Positions 1 to 5,829 of a DNA stretch of 6,450 nucleotides are shown one piece after another. The DNA lies in the NCBI GenBank assembly GCA_947591565.1, contig CANQDH010000055.1, positions 1 to 6,450 of the forward strand. Direction: 5' to 3'. Both the position numbers and the translations under genes were made by a program. Source of the stretch: an uncultured Bacilli bacterium. Lineage in GTDB: Bacteria > Bacillota_I > Bacilli_A > RF39 > UBA660. The notes below the pieces were generated by a model. It made no database searches and was not told the DNA's origin. It saw nothing but the letters and a program-made list of their open reading frames with translations. Numbering within the stretch: the first letter of the stretch is position 1; each line of letters begins with the position of its first letter.

Positions 1-628
1 AAGAGAAATTCTTATTGGAAGATCCTATGAAGAATTTATAAAATATACAAATAAAAATCCAGATTTAAATATTGTAGAGATGGACACAGTTGAAGGCTTA
101 CAAACAGAATCTGATTGCTTTCTTACTCTTTTTTGGAGAAAATCTCATTTTATGCTTATATTTAAACTTGAATCTCAAACTACTGATGAAGTAACTAGAG
201 TTTTTGAAATTCTCCAAACAATAATACCTGAAGAAGATTATAAAAAATTATTTCAAGTAATTCTTACTGACAATGGTCATGAGTTTTTTGATGTTAATAA
301 TATTGAATATATTCATGAAACTGGTGAATATGTTACTCATCTTTTCTTTTGTGATCCTTCAGCTTCTTGGCAAAAAGGAGGTATAGAGAAAAATCATGAA
401 TTTATTCGTTATATTTTACCTAAAGGATCATCATTTAAAAATATCACTCAAGAAAACTGCAATTTATTTATGAATAATATTAATAGTTTATGCAGGGACT
501 CTTTAAATGGAAAGTCACCTTATGAAGCAATGCTATTCTTATGTGATGAATATATTTTAAAAAAACTTAATTGTTATTATATTAAGCCTGATGATGTTAT
601 ATTAAATAGTTCACTTCTAAAACATTAA
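1..628 (+). mobile_element. IS30-family insertion sequence, right-hand part (minimum extent)
   Basis: The transposase reading frame marks an insertion sequence whose left end lies outside the window. The right terminal inverted repeat cannot be fixed from one end alone. It should lie somewhere after base 628, and the hairpin at 671-721 is a possible but unproven part of it. The interval given is only the coding minimum. Confidence 0.6.
2..628 (+). CDS. IS30-family DDE transposase, C-terminal part (5'-partial)
   Basis: Integrase-like catalytic half of a transposase that cuts and joins the ends of its insertion sequence. The frame is open from base 2, so the ATG at 80 is internal and the gene begins left of the window; the N-terminal helix-turn-helix DNA-binding part is therefore not visible. 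Within the 208 visible codons, the stretch before the first catalytic Asp (GRSYEEF...NP...IVEMDTVEG) is typical of IS30. The proposed catalytic triad is D28 (base 83, MDTVEG), D90 (base 269, LTDNGHEF) and E129 (base 386, GGIEKNHEFIR). The D-to-E gap is 38 residues against the usual 33 in IS30, so there is a small insertion. The tail DPSASWQKGG...LPKGSSF...LNGKSPYEA is also characteristic of the family. The visible part has no frameshift or internal stop and ends in TAA. It is convergent with prmC. Family call is firm; activity is unknown. Confidence 0.9.
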   Translation, partial: REILIGRSYEEFIKYTNKNPDLNIVEMDTVEGLQTESDCFLTLFWRKSHFMLIFKLESQTTDEVTRVFEILQTIIPEEDYKKLFQVILTDNGHEFFDVNNIEYIHETGEYVTHLFFCDPSASWQKGGIEKNHEFIRYILPKGSSFKNITQENCNLFMNNINSLCRDSLNGKSPYEAMLFLCDEYILKKLNCYYIKPDDVILNSSLLKH

Positions 629-670
629 TTTTTTATTTTGTTTTTGTTATCTACTTTATTATTTATTTTT

Positions 671-721
671 AAATTGCAAGTCAAGGTCGCGAAGCGTTCA
701 TTTTAACCTTTACTGCAATTT
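671..721. repeat. Imperfect inverted repeat / hairpin downstream of the transposase
   Basis: Left arm 671-687 and right arm 706-721 pair as AAATTGCA with TGCAATTT (8 bp), then a bulged A, GT with AC, one C/T mismatch and AAGGT with ACCTT. The apex contains CGC-GAA-GCG (688-696). No long T-tract follows on either strand, so this is not a clear terminator. It lies 42 bases after the transposase stop and may belong to the insertion-sequence end. Confidence 0.6.
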
Positions 722-744
722 ATAAAATAAATATAATTATCAAA

Positions 745-791
745 CAAAAAAAACAAAAAAAAGATATTTATAAGCGTCCATTATAAATATC
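745..791 (-). terminator. Intrinsic terminator, minus strand, perfect 11-bp stem with two T-runs
   Basis: GATATTTATAA (763-773) pairs perfectly with TTATAAATATC (781-791) around a 7-base loop. On the minus strand the stem is followed by eight T, a G and eight more T (762 down to 746), a good intrinsic-terminator shape although the stem is AT-only. On the plus strand only AATTTTT follows, so any function there would be weaker. It lies about 250 bases downstream of prmC, beyond another stem at 978-1011, so it may be a back-up stop or a guard of the insertion sequence against incoming transcription. Confidence 0.65.
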
Positions 792-830
792 AATTTTTGA
801 CAAATAAATTGCCATATTACAATATAAAAT

Positions 831-846
831 ACAATGTGGGCATTGT
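831..846. repeat. Small perfect hairpin (6-bp stem, TGGG loop)
   Basis: ACAATG at 831-836 pairs with CATTGT at 841-846 around the loop TGGG. There is no T-tract after it. The role is unknown. Confidence 0.5.
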
Positions 847-861
847 GCACTTACTTTTAAA

Positions 862-873
862 AATTGTACAATT
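862..873. repeat. 12-bp perfect palindrome AATTGTACAATT
   Basis: A perfect two-fold symmetric sequence with no loop, the shape of a dimeric regulator site or a chance AT-rich palindrome. It is not next to any promoter I can identify, so an operator role is not supported. Confidence 0.4.
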
Positions 874-977
874 CCTACACTTTTTCGCGTAGAAGAAATT
901 CTTCCTTGCGACTAATAATATACCACTTTTTAAAATTTTTATCTACTCATTTCTTATATTTTCTTAAAAATTCATTG

Positions 978-1011
978 AAAAAGTGCATTTTCTTTTAAAA
1001 ATACACTTTTT
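978..1011 (-). terminator. Probable terminator of prfA-prmC
   Basis: AAAAAGTGCATTTT (978-991) faces AAAATACACTTTTT (998-1011) around a 6-base loop, a 14-bp stem with one mismatch on the plus strand that becomes a G-U wobble in the minus-strand RNA. It starts 27 bases after the prmC stop codon. The flanking A and T runs are part of the stem, so it could act in both directions and also stop transcription from the transposon. The stem is AT-rich and likely only moderately strong. Confidence 0.6.
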
Positions 1012-1038
1012 TGATTCAATTGCACTTAATTGTGCACT

Positions 1039-1752
1039 TTAGATTGATTCAACGAATACAAAGCGGTCTCGACCTTGTAAATCTTTTTCTATTACTATCT
1101 TACTATTTTGAAGATAAGTTAGAACCAATTTTTGAATACTACTAGCTTGTTTATAACCAATTTCAAAAGCAATCAAATATTTTGTCTTTAAATATTTATG
1201 GGCTTTTTTTAAAATTTCTTCGTAATAAAATAAGCCATTATTAGGAGCATATAAGGCTTCTTTAGGTTCGTTATTTTTAACAATATCCATTATTTCTTCA
1301 TTTTCACTAATATATGGTGGATTACTAATAATAACATCATATTTTTTCGTTAAAACATCTAACATATTACCACGTAAAAATTCTATATCAGCATCATTTA
1401 CTAGAGCATTTTCTTTAGCAACCTCTAAAGCCTTGCTAGATATATCAACAGCAGTTATATTTGCTTTTATTTGTTTTTTTAAGGCAATAGCTATACACCC
1501 ACTACCTGTACCTAAATCGACAATAGCAACAGGATATGTAAATAATTTTTGAATATACCCAAGTGTTTTTTCAACTAACTCTTCAGTTTCAAATCTTGGT
1601 ATCAAAACATTTTTATTAACTTTTATTTCATAACCATAAAAATTGGTACTTCCAACAATATATTGAACAGGTAAACCTTGTTTTAATTTTTCAAGGCCTT
1701 GTTTAAGTAATGAAGGAGGTAAATATTTTTTCAAATATTCCGTATCTGTCAT
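1039..1752 (-). CDS. prmC: Release-factor glutamine N5-methyltransferase PrmC (HemK), short N-terminus
   Basis: Cytosolic S-adenosylmethionine-dependent methyltransferase that modifies the glutamine of the GGQ motif in class 1 release factors, raising termination efficiency. The 237-residue product has the SAM-binding glycine loop DLGTGSGCIAIAL (79-91), an acidic residue after the second strand (AVDIS, D103) and the signature NPPY at 144-147 that binds the target glutamine. The segment PVQYIVGSTNFYG (28-40) and IPRFETEELVE (51-61) matches the start of the PrmC catalytic domain; the usual reading is IPRPETE, so Phe replaces the second Pro. Family members are usually about 280 residues; here some 30-40 residues of the N-terminal helical domain are missing. 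The start is fixed: its ATG shares one base with the prfA stop (TAATG) and GAGGAG lies at 1757-1762 inside prfA. Coupling with its substrate gene prfA is the standard bacterial arrangement. Confidence 0.96.
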   Translation of the reverse strand: MTDTEYLKKYLPPSLLKQGLEKLKQGLPVQYIVGSTNFYGYEIKVNKNVLIPRFETEELVEKTLGYIQKLFTYPVAIVDLGTGSGCIAIALKKQIKANITAVDISSKALEVAKENALVNDADIEFLRGNMLDVLTKKYDVIISNPPYISENEEIMDIVKNNEPKEALYAPNNGLFYYEEILKKAHKYLKTKYLIAFEIGYKQASSIQKLVLTYLQNSKIVIEKDLQGRDRFVFVESI

Positions 1753-2807
1753 TATTCTCCTCGTAATTTACGATTTTGATCTTCAATAATAAGGGCATCT
1801 ATAACTTTGTCGATATCGCCTTCCATAATACGATCTAAAGTATTTAAAGTAAAACCTATACGATGATCAGTTACTCTATTTTGAGGATAATTATATGTTC
1901 TTATCTTTTCAGAACGATCACCTGTTCCTATTTTACTTCTTCTTTCAGCACCAAGTTCTTTATCTCTTTCTTGCATTTTTAAATCGTAAAGTCTTGTTTG
2001 AAGAATTTTAATAGCCTTTTCTTTATTTTTAATTTGACTTCTTTCGGTTTGGGAATAAACGACAATACCAGTTGGAATATGTGTAAGTCTTACAGCTGAA
2101 TCTGTCGTATTTACACCTTGTCCCCCGCAACCACTACTTCTTGTTATATCGCCTCTAACTTCATTCATATCAAGTGCATAATCAACCTCTTCTGCTTCTG
2201 GCATAACAAGGACAGTTGCTGTTGATGTGTGAACTCTACCTTGGGTTTCGGTTACAGGTACTCTCTGTACGCGGTGTGCACCGGATTCATATTTAAGTTT
2301 GGAATAAACATTTTCTCCTTTAACCATAAAACTGATTAAGGCATATCCACCCGCTTCAGAACGTTCTTCATCGATGATTTCAATTTTCCAGCCATTTTTT
2401 TCAGCAAGTTTTTTATACATTTCAAAAAGATCACCAGCAAAAATATTTCCTTCATCTCCGCCAGCTGCTCCTCTTATTTCAACGATAACATTCTTAGAAT
2501 CATTTGGATCTTTTGGTAACAAAATAATTTCAATTTGCTTTTCCAAATCAGCTTTTTTTTCTTCTAAGGTGCTTAATTCTTCTTTAGCATACTCAGCCAT
2601 GTCCGCATCTTTAGCCATTTCTTTTGCGGCCTCAATATCGTTTAAAACACCTTTATATGTTTGATATATATCATAAGCATCTCTTAAAGAAGCTTGTTCT
2701 TTCGTTAATTCAAGTGTTTTTTTAATATCAGAGATAACTTCAGGTAAAGTAAGTTCTTCTGATATTTTTTGGTATTTTTCTTCTATTGCATCTAATCTTT
2801 CTATCAT
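1752..2807 (-). CDS. prfA: Peptide chain release factor 1 (RF1)
   Basis: Class 1 release factor that recognises UAA and UAG in the ribosomal A site and triggers peptide hydrolysis. With the start chosen here it is 351 residues. The N-terminal helical domain begins MIERLDAIEEKY. The RF1-type stop-codon reading tripeptide PxT is PVT at 184-186 (RF2 would carry SPF), followed by ETQGRVHTS. The peptidyl-hydrolysis motif GGQ is at 228-230 within SGCGGQGVNTTDSAV, and the C-terminus keeps the RTYNYPQNRVTDHRIG block. A GTG at 2820-2822 gives a frame five codons longer, but that GTG sits in the SD region GTGGAGG. The ATG at 2805-2807, 8 bases after GGAGG (2816-2820), fits both the ribosome site and the usual RF1 N-terminus. 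It has its own promoter upstream and is translationally coupled to prmC. Confidence 0.97.
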   Translation of the reverse strand: MIERLDAIEEKYQKISEELTLPEVISDIKKTLELTKEQASLRDAYDIYQTYKGVLNDIEAAKEMAKDADMAEYAKEELSTLEEKKADLEKQIEIILLPKDPNDSKNVIVEIRGAAGGDEGNIFAGDLFEMYKKLAEKNGWKIEIIDEERSEAGGYALISFMVKGENVYSKLKYESGAHRVQRVPVTETQGRVHTSTATVLVMPEAEEVDYALDMNEVRGDITRSSGCGGQGVNTTDSAVRLTHIPTGIVVYSQTERSQIKNKEKAIKILQTRLYDLKMQERDKELGAERRSKIGTGDRSEKIRTYNYPQNRVTDHRIGFTLNTLDRIMEGDIDKVIDALIIEDQNRKLRGE

Positions 2808-2815
2808 TTTTTGGG

Positions 2816-2820
2816 CCTCC
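2816..2820 (-). promoter_or_regulatory. Ribosome binding site deciding the prfA start
   Basis: GGAGG lies 8 bases before the ATG at 2807. The alternative GTG start at 2822 would overlap this SD sequence and have none of its own, so the longer frame is rejected. Confidence 0.85.
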
Positions 2821-2830
2821 ACTATATTTA

Positions 2831-2859
2831 ACTATACTACAAATATATGATTTAATCAA
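2831..2859 (-). promoter_or_regulatory. Promoter of prfA-prmC
   Basis: Minus-strand -35 TTGATT (2854-2859), 17-base spacer and -10 TATAGT (2831-2836). Transcription would begin near 2824, giving a leader of under 20 bases that contains the prfA SD site. The promoter sits exactly in the gap after the upstream gene's stop codon at 2864. A second TATAGT at 2821-2826 has no matching -35. Confidence 0.65.
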
Positions 2860-2863
2860 GGAA

Positions 2864-3268
2864 TTAAACATATATTTTAAATTTATTCTCGTTTGAACAT
2901 TCTAATAACATTTTTTTCGTATAAGAGCGTTCTATGTCTTTTGGAATAGGTTCTTTAGTATCTAAATACTTTAAAATTAAAAATCGTATTTGTTCAAGTT
3001 CTTCCTTGCCACACTTATTTTTATTGATAATTTGGAATAAAGCATTTATTTCCTTATACATAGCTAAATCATTATATTCTATACAATGTAATAAATTATG
3101 GGCTTTTTTCGTAAGTAAAGCACCATTTCGAATAGTTGTTTTCCCACCATCTTCTGTTTTAATAATATGATGATATGTGATAGATCTTTTACTGGTTATT
3201 TTAAAACTCATCCAATCTCTATCAGTTAGACCATATATTTTAATCATATTAACAACAATATCTTTCAT
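2864..3268 (-). CDS. Small HNH-like protein of unknown function
   Basis: A 134-residue soluble protein that I cannot name. Residues 31-63 read TYHHIIKTEDGG (31-42), then N48 in IRNGALLT and H57 and H61 in KKAHNLLHCIE. The order His-His, Gly-Gly, Asn, His-x3-His is the spacing seen in HNH nuclease folds, but the Cys pairs that bind structural zinc in many HNH enzymes are absent; only isolated Cys occur (62, 86, 124). The rest is probably helical, with charged C-terminal residues. No signal peptide or membrane segment is seen. Two adjacent ATGs lie after a GGGGG ribosome site; the second (3268) has the 8-base spacing used by neighbours, while the first (3271) is also possible, and the in-frame TTG at 3283 overlaps the SD and is rejected. 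It is a separate unit between rpoE and prfA. Catalytic activity is only an inference; a nucleic-acid binding or RNA-related role is equally open. Confidence 0.8.
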   Translation of the reverse strand: MKDIVVNMIKIYGLTDRDWMSFKITSKRSITYHHIIKTEDGGKTTIRNGALLTKKAHNLLHCIEYNDLAMYKEINALFQIINKNKCGKEELEQIRFLILKYLDTKEPIPKDIERSYTKKMLLECSNENKFKIYV

Positions 3269-3295
3269 CATTATAACCCCCAAACTTTATGTAAT

Positions 3296-3324
3296 ATAAT
3301 AACATATCTTTTTATCTTTGAAAA
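3296..3324 (-). promoter_or_regulatory. Probable promoter of the HNH-like gene
   Basis: Minus-strand -10 TATTAT (3296-3301) preceded by TGT, giving the extended -10 form TGnTATTAT, with a weak -35 TTTTCA (3319-3324) at 17 bases. The -35 overlaps the T-tract of the rpoE terminator. In so AT-rich a gap such matches arise by chance, so this is moderate evidence. Confidence 0.5.
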
Positions 3325-3354
3325 GAAAAAAGAATTAGTTTTCTTCTAATTCTT
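3321..3354 (-). terminator. Intrinsic terminator of the DUF1934-argS-rpoE operon
   Basis: On the minus strand AAGAATTAG (3346-3354) pairs with CTAATTCTT (3330-3338) around a 7-base loop, followed by TTTTCTTTT. The stem includes the last rpoE codons and its TAA stop, so coding and terminator sequence overlap. Confidence 0.75.
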
Positions 3355-3769
3355 CATCTTCGTCAACAATTTCTAAATCTTCCATATCATCATCAACTAA
3401 ATCATCATCATCGATATCAGAATCAATGTTTTCTTCTGTTTCTTCTGAAGATGTTTCTTCTTCATCTTCTATATCTTCTTCTTCAATTTCTTCATCTTCT
3501 TCATCAAAAGCAATCTTAATTGAATGATTATCTCTTAAATCCCATTCGGCATTATCAAGTAAAATAAATCTTTTATCGGTTGTTAATGATGTATAAAAAT
3601 CACCTATTTTAGATGAATATTCTTTATCGGAATACTCTAATAAATCACATATTTTTTTAAATATTGATGGCGTATTCATACTTTTTTTATTTTTTTCTAA
3701 GATAAGAAAAGCTAAATCGGCATAAGAAAGAGCTTCAAGTTCTGCTTTAGACATTTTATTTAAATTCAT
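3335..3769 (-). CDS. rpoE: DNA-directed RNA polymerase delta subunit
   Basis: Delta is a Gram-positive accessory subunit of RNA polymerase that lowers nonspecific DNA binding, speeds recycling and helps the enzyme respond to initiating nucleotide levels. The 144-residue product has the two expected parts. Residues about 1-85 form the winged-helix HARE-HTH domain, with LSYADLAFLILEKNKKSM at 14-31, a FKKICDLLEYSDKE helix region (37-50), and KIGDFYTSLTTDKRFILLD then AEWDLRD at 54-80. Residues 89-144 are a disordered acidic tail in which about 38 of 56 residues are Asp or Glu. The ATG follows GGAGG (3777-3781) by 7 bases, and that SD overlaps the argS TAG, so translation is likely coupled. An in-frame ATG at codon 6 is less well placed. 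Position after argS matches the Bacillus order. It is not the sigma-E factor that bears the same symbol in Proteobacteria. Confidence 0.96.
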   Translation of the reverse strand: MNLNKMSKAELEALSYADLAFLILEKNKKSMNTPSIFKKICDLLEYSDKEYSSKIGDFYTSLTTDKRFILLDNAEWDLRDNHSIKIAFDEEDEEIEEEDIEDEEETSSEETEENIDSDIDDDDLVDDDMEDLEIVDEDEELEEN

Positions 3770-3780
3770 ATTTTTTCCTC

Positions 3781-5451
3781 CTACATTTTATTTGGTGTTT
3801 CGATTCCTAAAAGCCTTAAACCTTCTTTTAAGATAGTGGAAACAATTTCCGATATTTGAAGTCTAAAAGCTGTTTTATTTATATTTTCATCGATGATTTT
3901 TTCATTTGCATAAAATTTATTAAATAATCCAGCTAATTCTAGTAAATATTTCGCAACTATACTTGGATCATATCCTTCTTTGGCTCTTGTAATTATGTTT
4001 TCAAAATCCGATATTTTAAAGATAATATTCCAAACATAATCATTGATATCTACTTCATTATAATTTATTACAGTATCTATATTATGTGTTAATAAAGATT
4101 TTATTCTTGCATAAGTATATTGTAAGTATGGTCCGGTTTCTCCTTCAAATTTTAGTATATCATGAAGATTAAAATCTATATCACTGGTTCGGTAGTTCTT
4201 TAAATCATTAAAAATAACAGCCCCAACACCAACCATACGACTTGTTTCTTCTATATTTTCGGTTGCATGTTCCTCTACTCTTTGCTTAGCTAAAGAAACA
4301 GCTTCTTCTAAGACGTCATGTAAGGAAACGGCACTACCACCTCTTGTAGACATTTTTTTGCCATCTGATAAAACTAAGCCAAAGGCAATATGATGAATAT
4401 CTTTCGCATAATCATATCCCATTTTATTAATAATTTCTTTTAACTGATTAAAATGCAAAGTTTGTTCATTTCCAACAACATAGAGAATTTCATCAAAGTG
4501 ATATTTTTCTTTTCTATCTAAAAGAGCCGCAATATCTCTTGTTATATAAAGAGTTGCTCCATCTGATCTTTTTACTAAAGCTGGTGGCATATCATCAAAA
4601 CTTACAATAGTTGCCCCTTCACTTTTTGTAAGTAAATGTTTATTTTCTAACTCTTTTAAAACATCTTTAGCCTTTTCTAAATAATAAGATTCGCCTGACC
4701 ATTCATCAAAATGATTAATATGAAGAAGGTCATAGGTTTTCATAAATTCTTTTATAGATTCATCTCTAAACCATTTCCATAATTCAAGGTAGTTTTCATT
4801 ACCTTCTTCTAATAATTTAAAAATTTTTCTTCCTTCATCGTTAAGTAAAGGGTCATTTTTAGCTTCTTCATGAAAACGAACATACAATTTATTTAATTCT
4901 TTAATAGGATTTTCTTTGACTTTTTCTTTATCGCCCCAGTTTTCATATGCATATATTAATTTGCCAAATTGGGTTCCACAATCGCCTAAATAATTGATAC
5001 CTATAACTTTATATCCTTGTTTTTCATAGATGTTTTTTAAAGCATGACCGATAACGGTACTACGTAAATGTCCAACACCAAATGGTTTAGCAATGTTAGG
5101 TGCCGAATAATCTATGACAACAGTTTTGTTATTTGGCTTTTTAGTACCATATAAGTCTTTTTTTTCAAGAACTTCGTCAATGATTTTTTTTGTAATTTCT
5201 TCTTTTTTTAAGAAAAAATTGATATAAGCATTTTTTACTTCTATTTTCGAAAAGTAGGTTTTGTCGATATGATCTTTAATATCATTAGCTATTAAATTAG
5301 GATTAAGAGAAAGCTGTTTAGCAATCGTAAAACATGGGAGGGCATAATCACCAAGTGAGCGATCTTTAGGTATTTCAATATTGATATTAGATCTATCTAT
5401 TTTGGGATTTTCTTTGATGATTAATTCTATTAATTCTTCTTTAGTTATCAT
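3781..5451 (-). CDS. argS: Arginyl-tRNA synthetase
   Basis: Class I aminoacyl-tRNA synthetase that charges tRNA-Arg with arginine using ATP, in the cytosol; this class needs the tRNA for amino-acid activation. The 556-residue length is normal. Residues 1-100 form the N-terminal tRNA-recognition (Add1) domain, including IPKDRSLGDYALPCF. The HIGH signature is GVGH at 125-128 inside SAPNIAKPFGVGHLRST, and the KMSKS signature is KMSTR at 366-370 in SDGKKMSTRGG, a usual form for this enzyme. The helical DALR anticodon-binding domain runs from about 438 (GPYLQYTYARI) to the typical C-terminus LLGIETPNKM. The ATG overlaps the DUF1934 stop by 4 bases (ATGA) and has GAGGTGA at 5456-5462. The short leader leaves no room for a T-box, so amino-acid-responsive attenuation is not seen. 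All motifs are intact. Confidence 0.98.
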   Translation of the reverse strand: MITKEELIELIIKENPKIDRSNINIEIPKDRSLGDYALPCFTIAKQLSLNPNLIANDIKDHIDKTYFSKIEVKNAYINFFLKKEEITKKIIDEVLEKKDLYGTKKPNNKTVVIDYSAPNIAKPFGVGHLRSTVIGHALKNIYEKQGYKVIGINYLGDCGTQFGKLIYAYENWGDKEKVKENPIKELNKLYVRFHEEAKNDPLLNDEGRKIFKLLEEGNENYLELWKWFRDESIKEFMKTYDLLHINHFDEWSGESYYLEKAKDVLKELENKHLLTKSEGATIVSFDDMPPALVKRSDGATLYITRDIAALLDRKEKYHFDEILYVVGNEQTLHFNQLKEIINKMGYDYAKDIHHIAFGLVLSDGKKMSTRGGSAVSLHDVLEEAVSLAKQRVEEHATENIEETSRMVGVGAVIFNDLKNYRTSDIDFNLHDILKFEGETGPYLQYTYARIKSLLTHNIDTVINYNEVDINDYVWNIIFKISDFENIITRAKEGYDPSIVAKYLLELAGLFNKFYANEKIIDENINKTAFRLQISEIVSTILKEGLRLLGIETPNKM

Positions 5452-5801
5452 GAAATCACCTCATATTCAAGTTTATATTCAGTTATTTGATCATTACTTT
5501 TATATTTAAAATATATCATATTGTTTGTAATTTCTTTTTTATATAAATTAATATCTATTAAAAAACTTTTTTGAAAGGATTTTACAAAATATGTAGCATT
5601 ATTTTCTTTACCTAAATTTATAGTTAAAGATGTTTCGTTATCATCTCTTTTCATAATGATGTTATCATTTAAAATATTAATACTAGTTGTAAGATTATTT
5701 TCTTTATAAATAATAGTTTTATCTCTTTTAAGACCAAGTATTTCTTTTTTAGTTATATCACCATTTGATATGAGTTCATATTTAATTTTTATTTTTGGCA
5801 A
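5448..5801 (-). CDS. DUF1934 (YwiB-like) calycin-fold protein, TTG start
   Basis: A 117-residue protein that looks almost entirely beta-stranded, as expected for the DUF1934 family (small beta-barrel of the calycin type; biochemical role unknown). Support comes from the strand pattern, the segment INILNDNIIMKRDD...SLTINLGKENNATYFVKSF and the closing EYKLEYEV, plus its place directly before argS and rpoE, where ywiB stands in Bacillus. The frame can be read open to an ATG at 5924, but that would start inside the upstream lipoprotein gene and cross its terminator and this operon's promoter. The start taken is TTG at 5799-5801, 9 bases after AAAGAAAGG, giving LPKIKIKYEL at the N-terminus. It is somewhat shorter than the Bacillus protein. 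No signal peptide remains once the start is corrected. Family assignment rests on pattern and context, so it is good but not certain. Confidence 0.8.
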   Translation of the reverse strand: MPKIKIKYELISNGDITKKEILGLKRDKTIIYKENNLTTSINILNDNIIMKRDDNETSLTINLGKENNATYFVKSFQKSFLIDINLYKKEITNNMIYFKYKSNDQITEYKLEYEVIS

Positions 5802-5810
5802 AAATATCAA

Positions 5811-5819
5811 CCTTTCTTT
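5811..5819 (-). promoter_or_regulatory. Ribosome binding site deciding the TTG start of the DUF1934 gene
   Basis: AAAGAAAGG lies 9 bases before TTG at 5801. No ATG or GTG in the frame lies near it, and the distant ATG at 5924 lies upstream of the promoter. Confidence 0.7.
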
Positions 5820-5829
5820 ACCGATTGTA

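Larger units (their letters stand above)
629..1038. other. Gene-free, hairpin-rich region between the IS30 transposase and prmC
   Basis: No convincing coding frame or RNA gene is seen in these 410 bases. They contain, in order: a U-rich run after the transposase stop; an imperfect hairpin at 671-721; a perfect 11-bp hairpin at 763-791 with a long T-tract on the minus strand; a 6-bp hairpin at 831-846; a 12-bp palindrome at 862-873; a weak hairpin near 886-910; and a 14-bp stem at 978-1011. Short CACTT/AAGTG words recur between 845 and 1040. Some of this is terminator sequence for the two convergent units and some may be the right end of the insertion sequence, but the boundary cannot be set from the sequence alone. 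Confidence 0.7.

Noticed and set aside
797..830. Plus-strand promoter starting with a perfect TTGACA at 797-802
   Set aside because: The only good -10-like sequence, TATAAA at 823-828, is 20 bases away, the 17-base position reads CAATAT, and no gene follows on that strand.
629..1038. CRISPR array or tRNA gene in the gene-free stretch
   Set aside because: There are no regularly spaced identical repeats, and no cloverleaf with a TTC loop and acceptor stem could be drawn on either strand.
2374..2664. Plus-strand open frame opposite prfA
   Set aside because: It lies entirely antisense to the conserved RF1 coding sequence, has a low-complexity Ser/Phe-rich translation and no ribosome site; a shadow frame.
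2934..3170. Plus-strand open frame opposite the HNH-like gene
   Set aside because: Antisense shadow with no SD sequence, and the opposite strand carries the recognisable His/Asn pattern, promoter and ribosome site.
3335..3510. GAA/GAT-rich tandem-like repeat
   Set aside because: It encodes the Asp/Glu-rich tail normal for RNA polymerase delta; the repetition follows from amino-acid composition.
5448..5450. Mycoplasma-type genetic code (TGA as Trp)
   Set aside because: The only TGA used as a stop, at the end of the DUF1934 gene, is directly followed by TAA, so it alone cannot decide. But conserved Trp positions use TGG and no conserved gene contains an internal TGA, so the standard code is the simpler reading.
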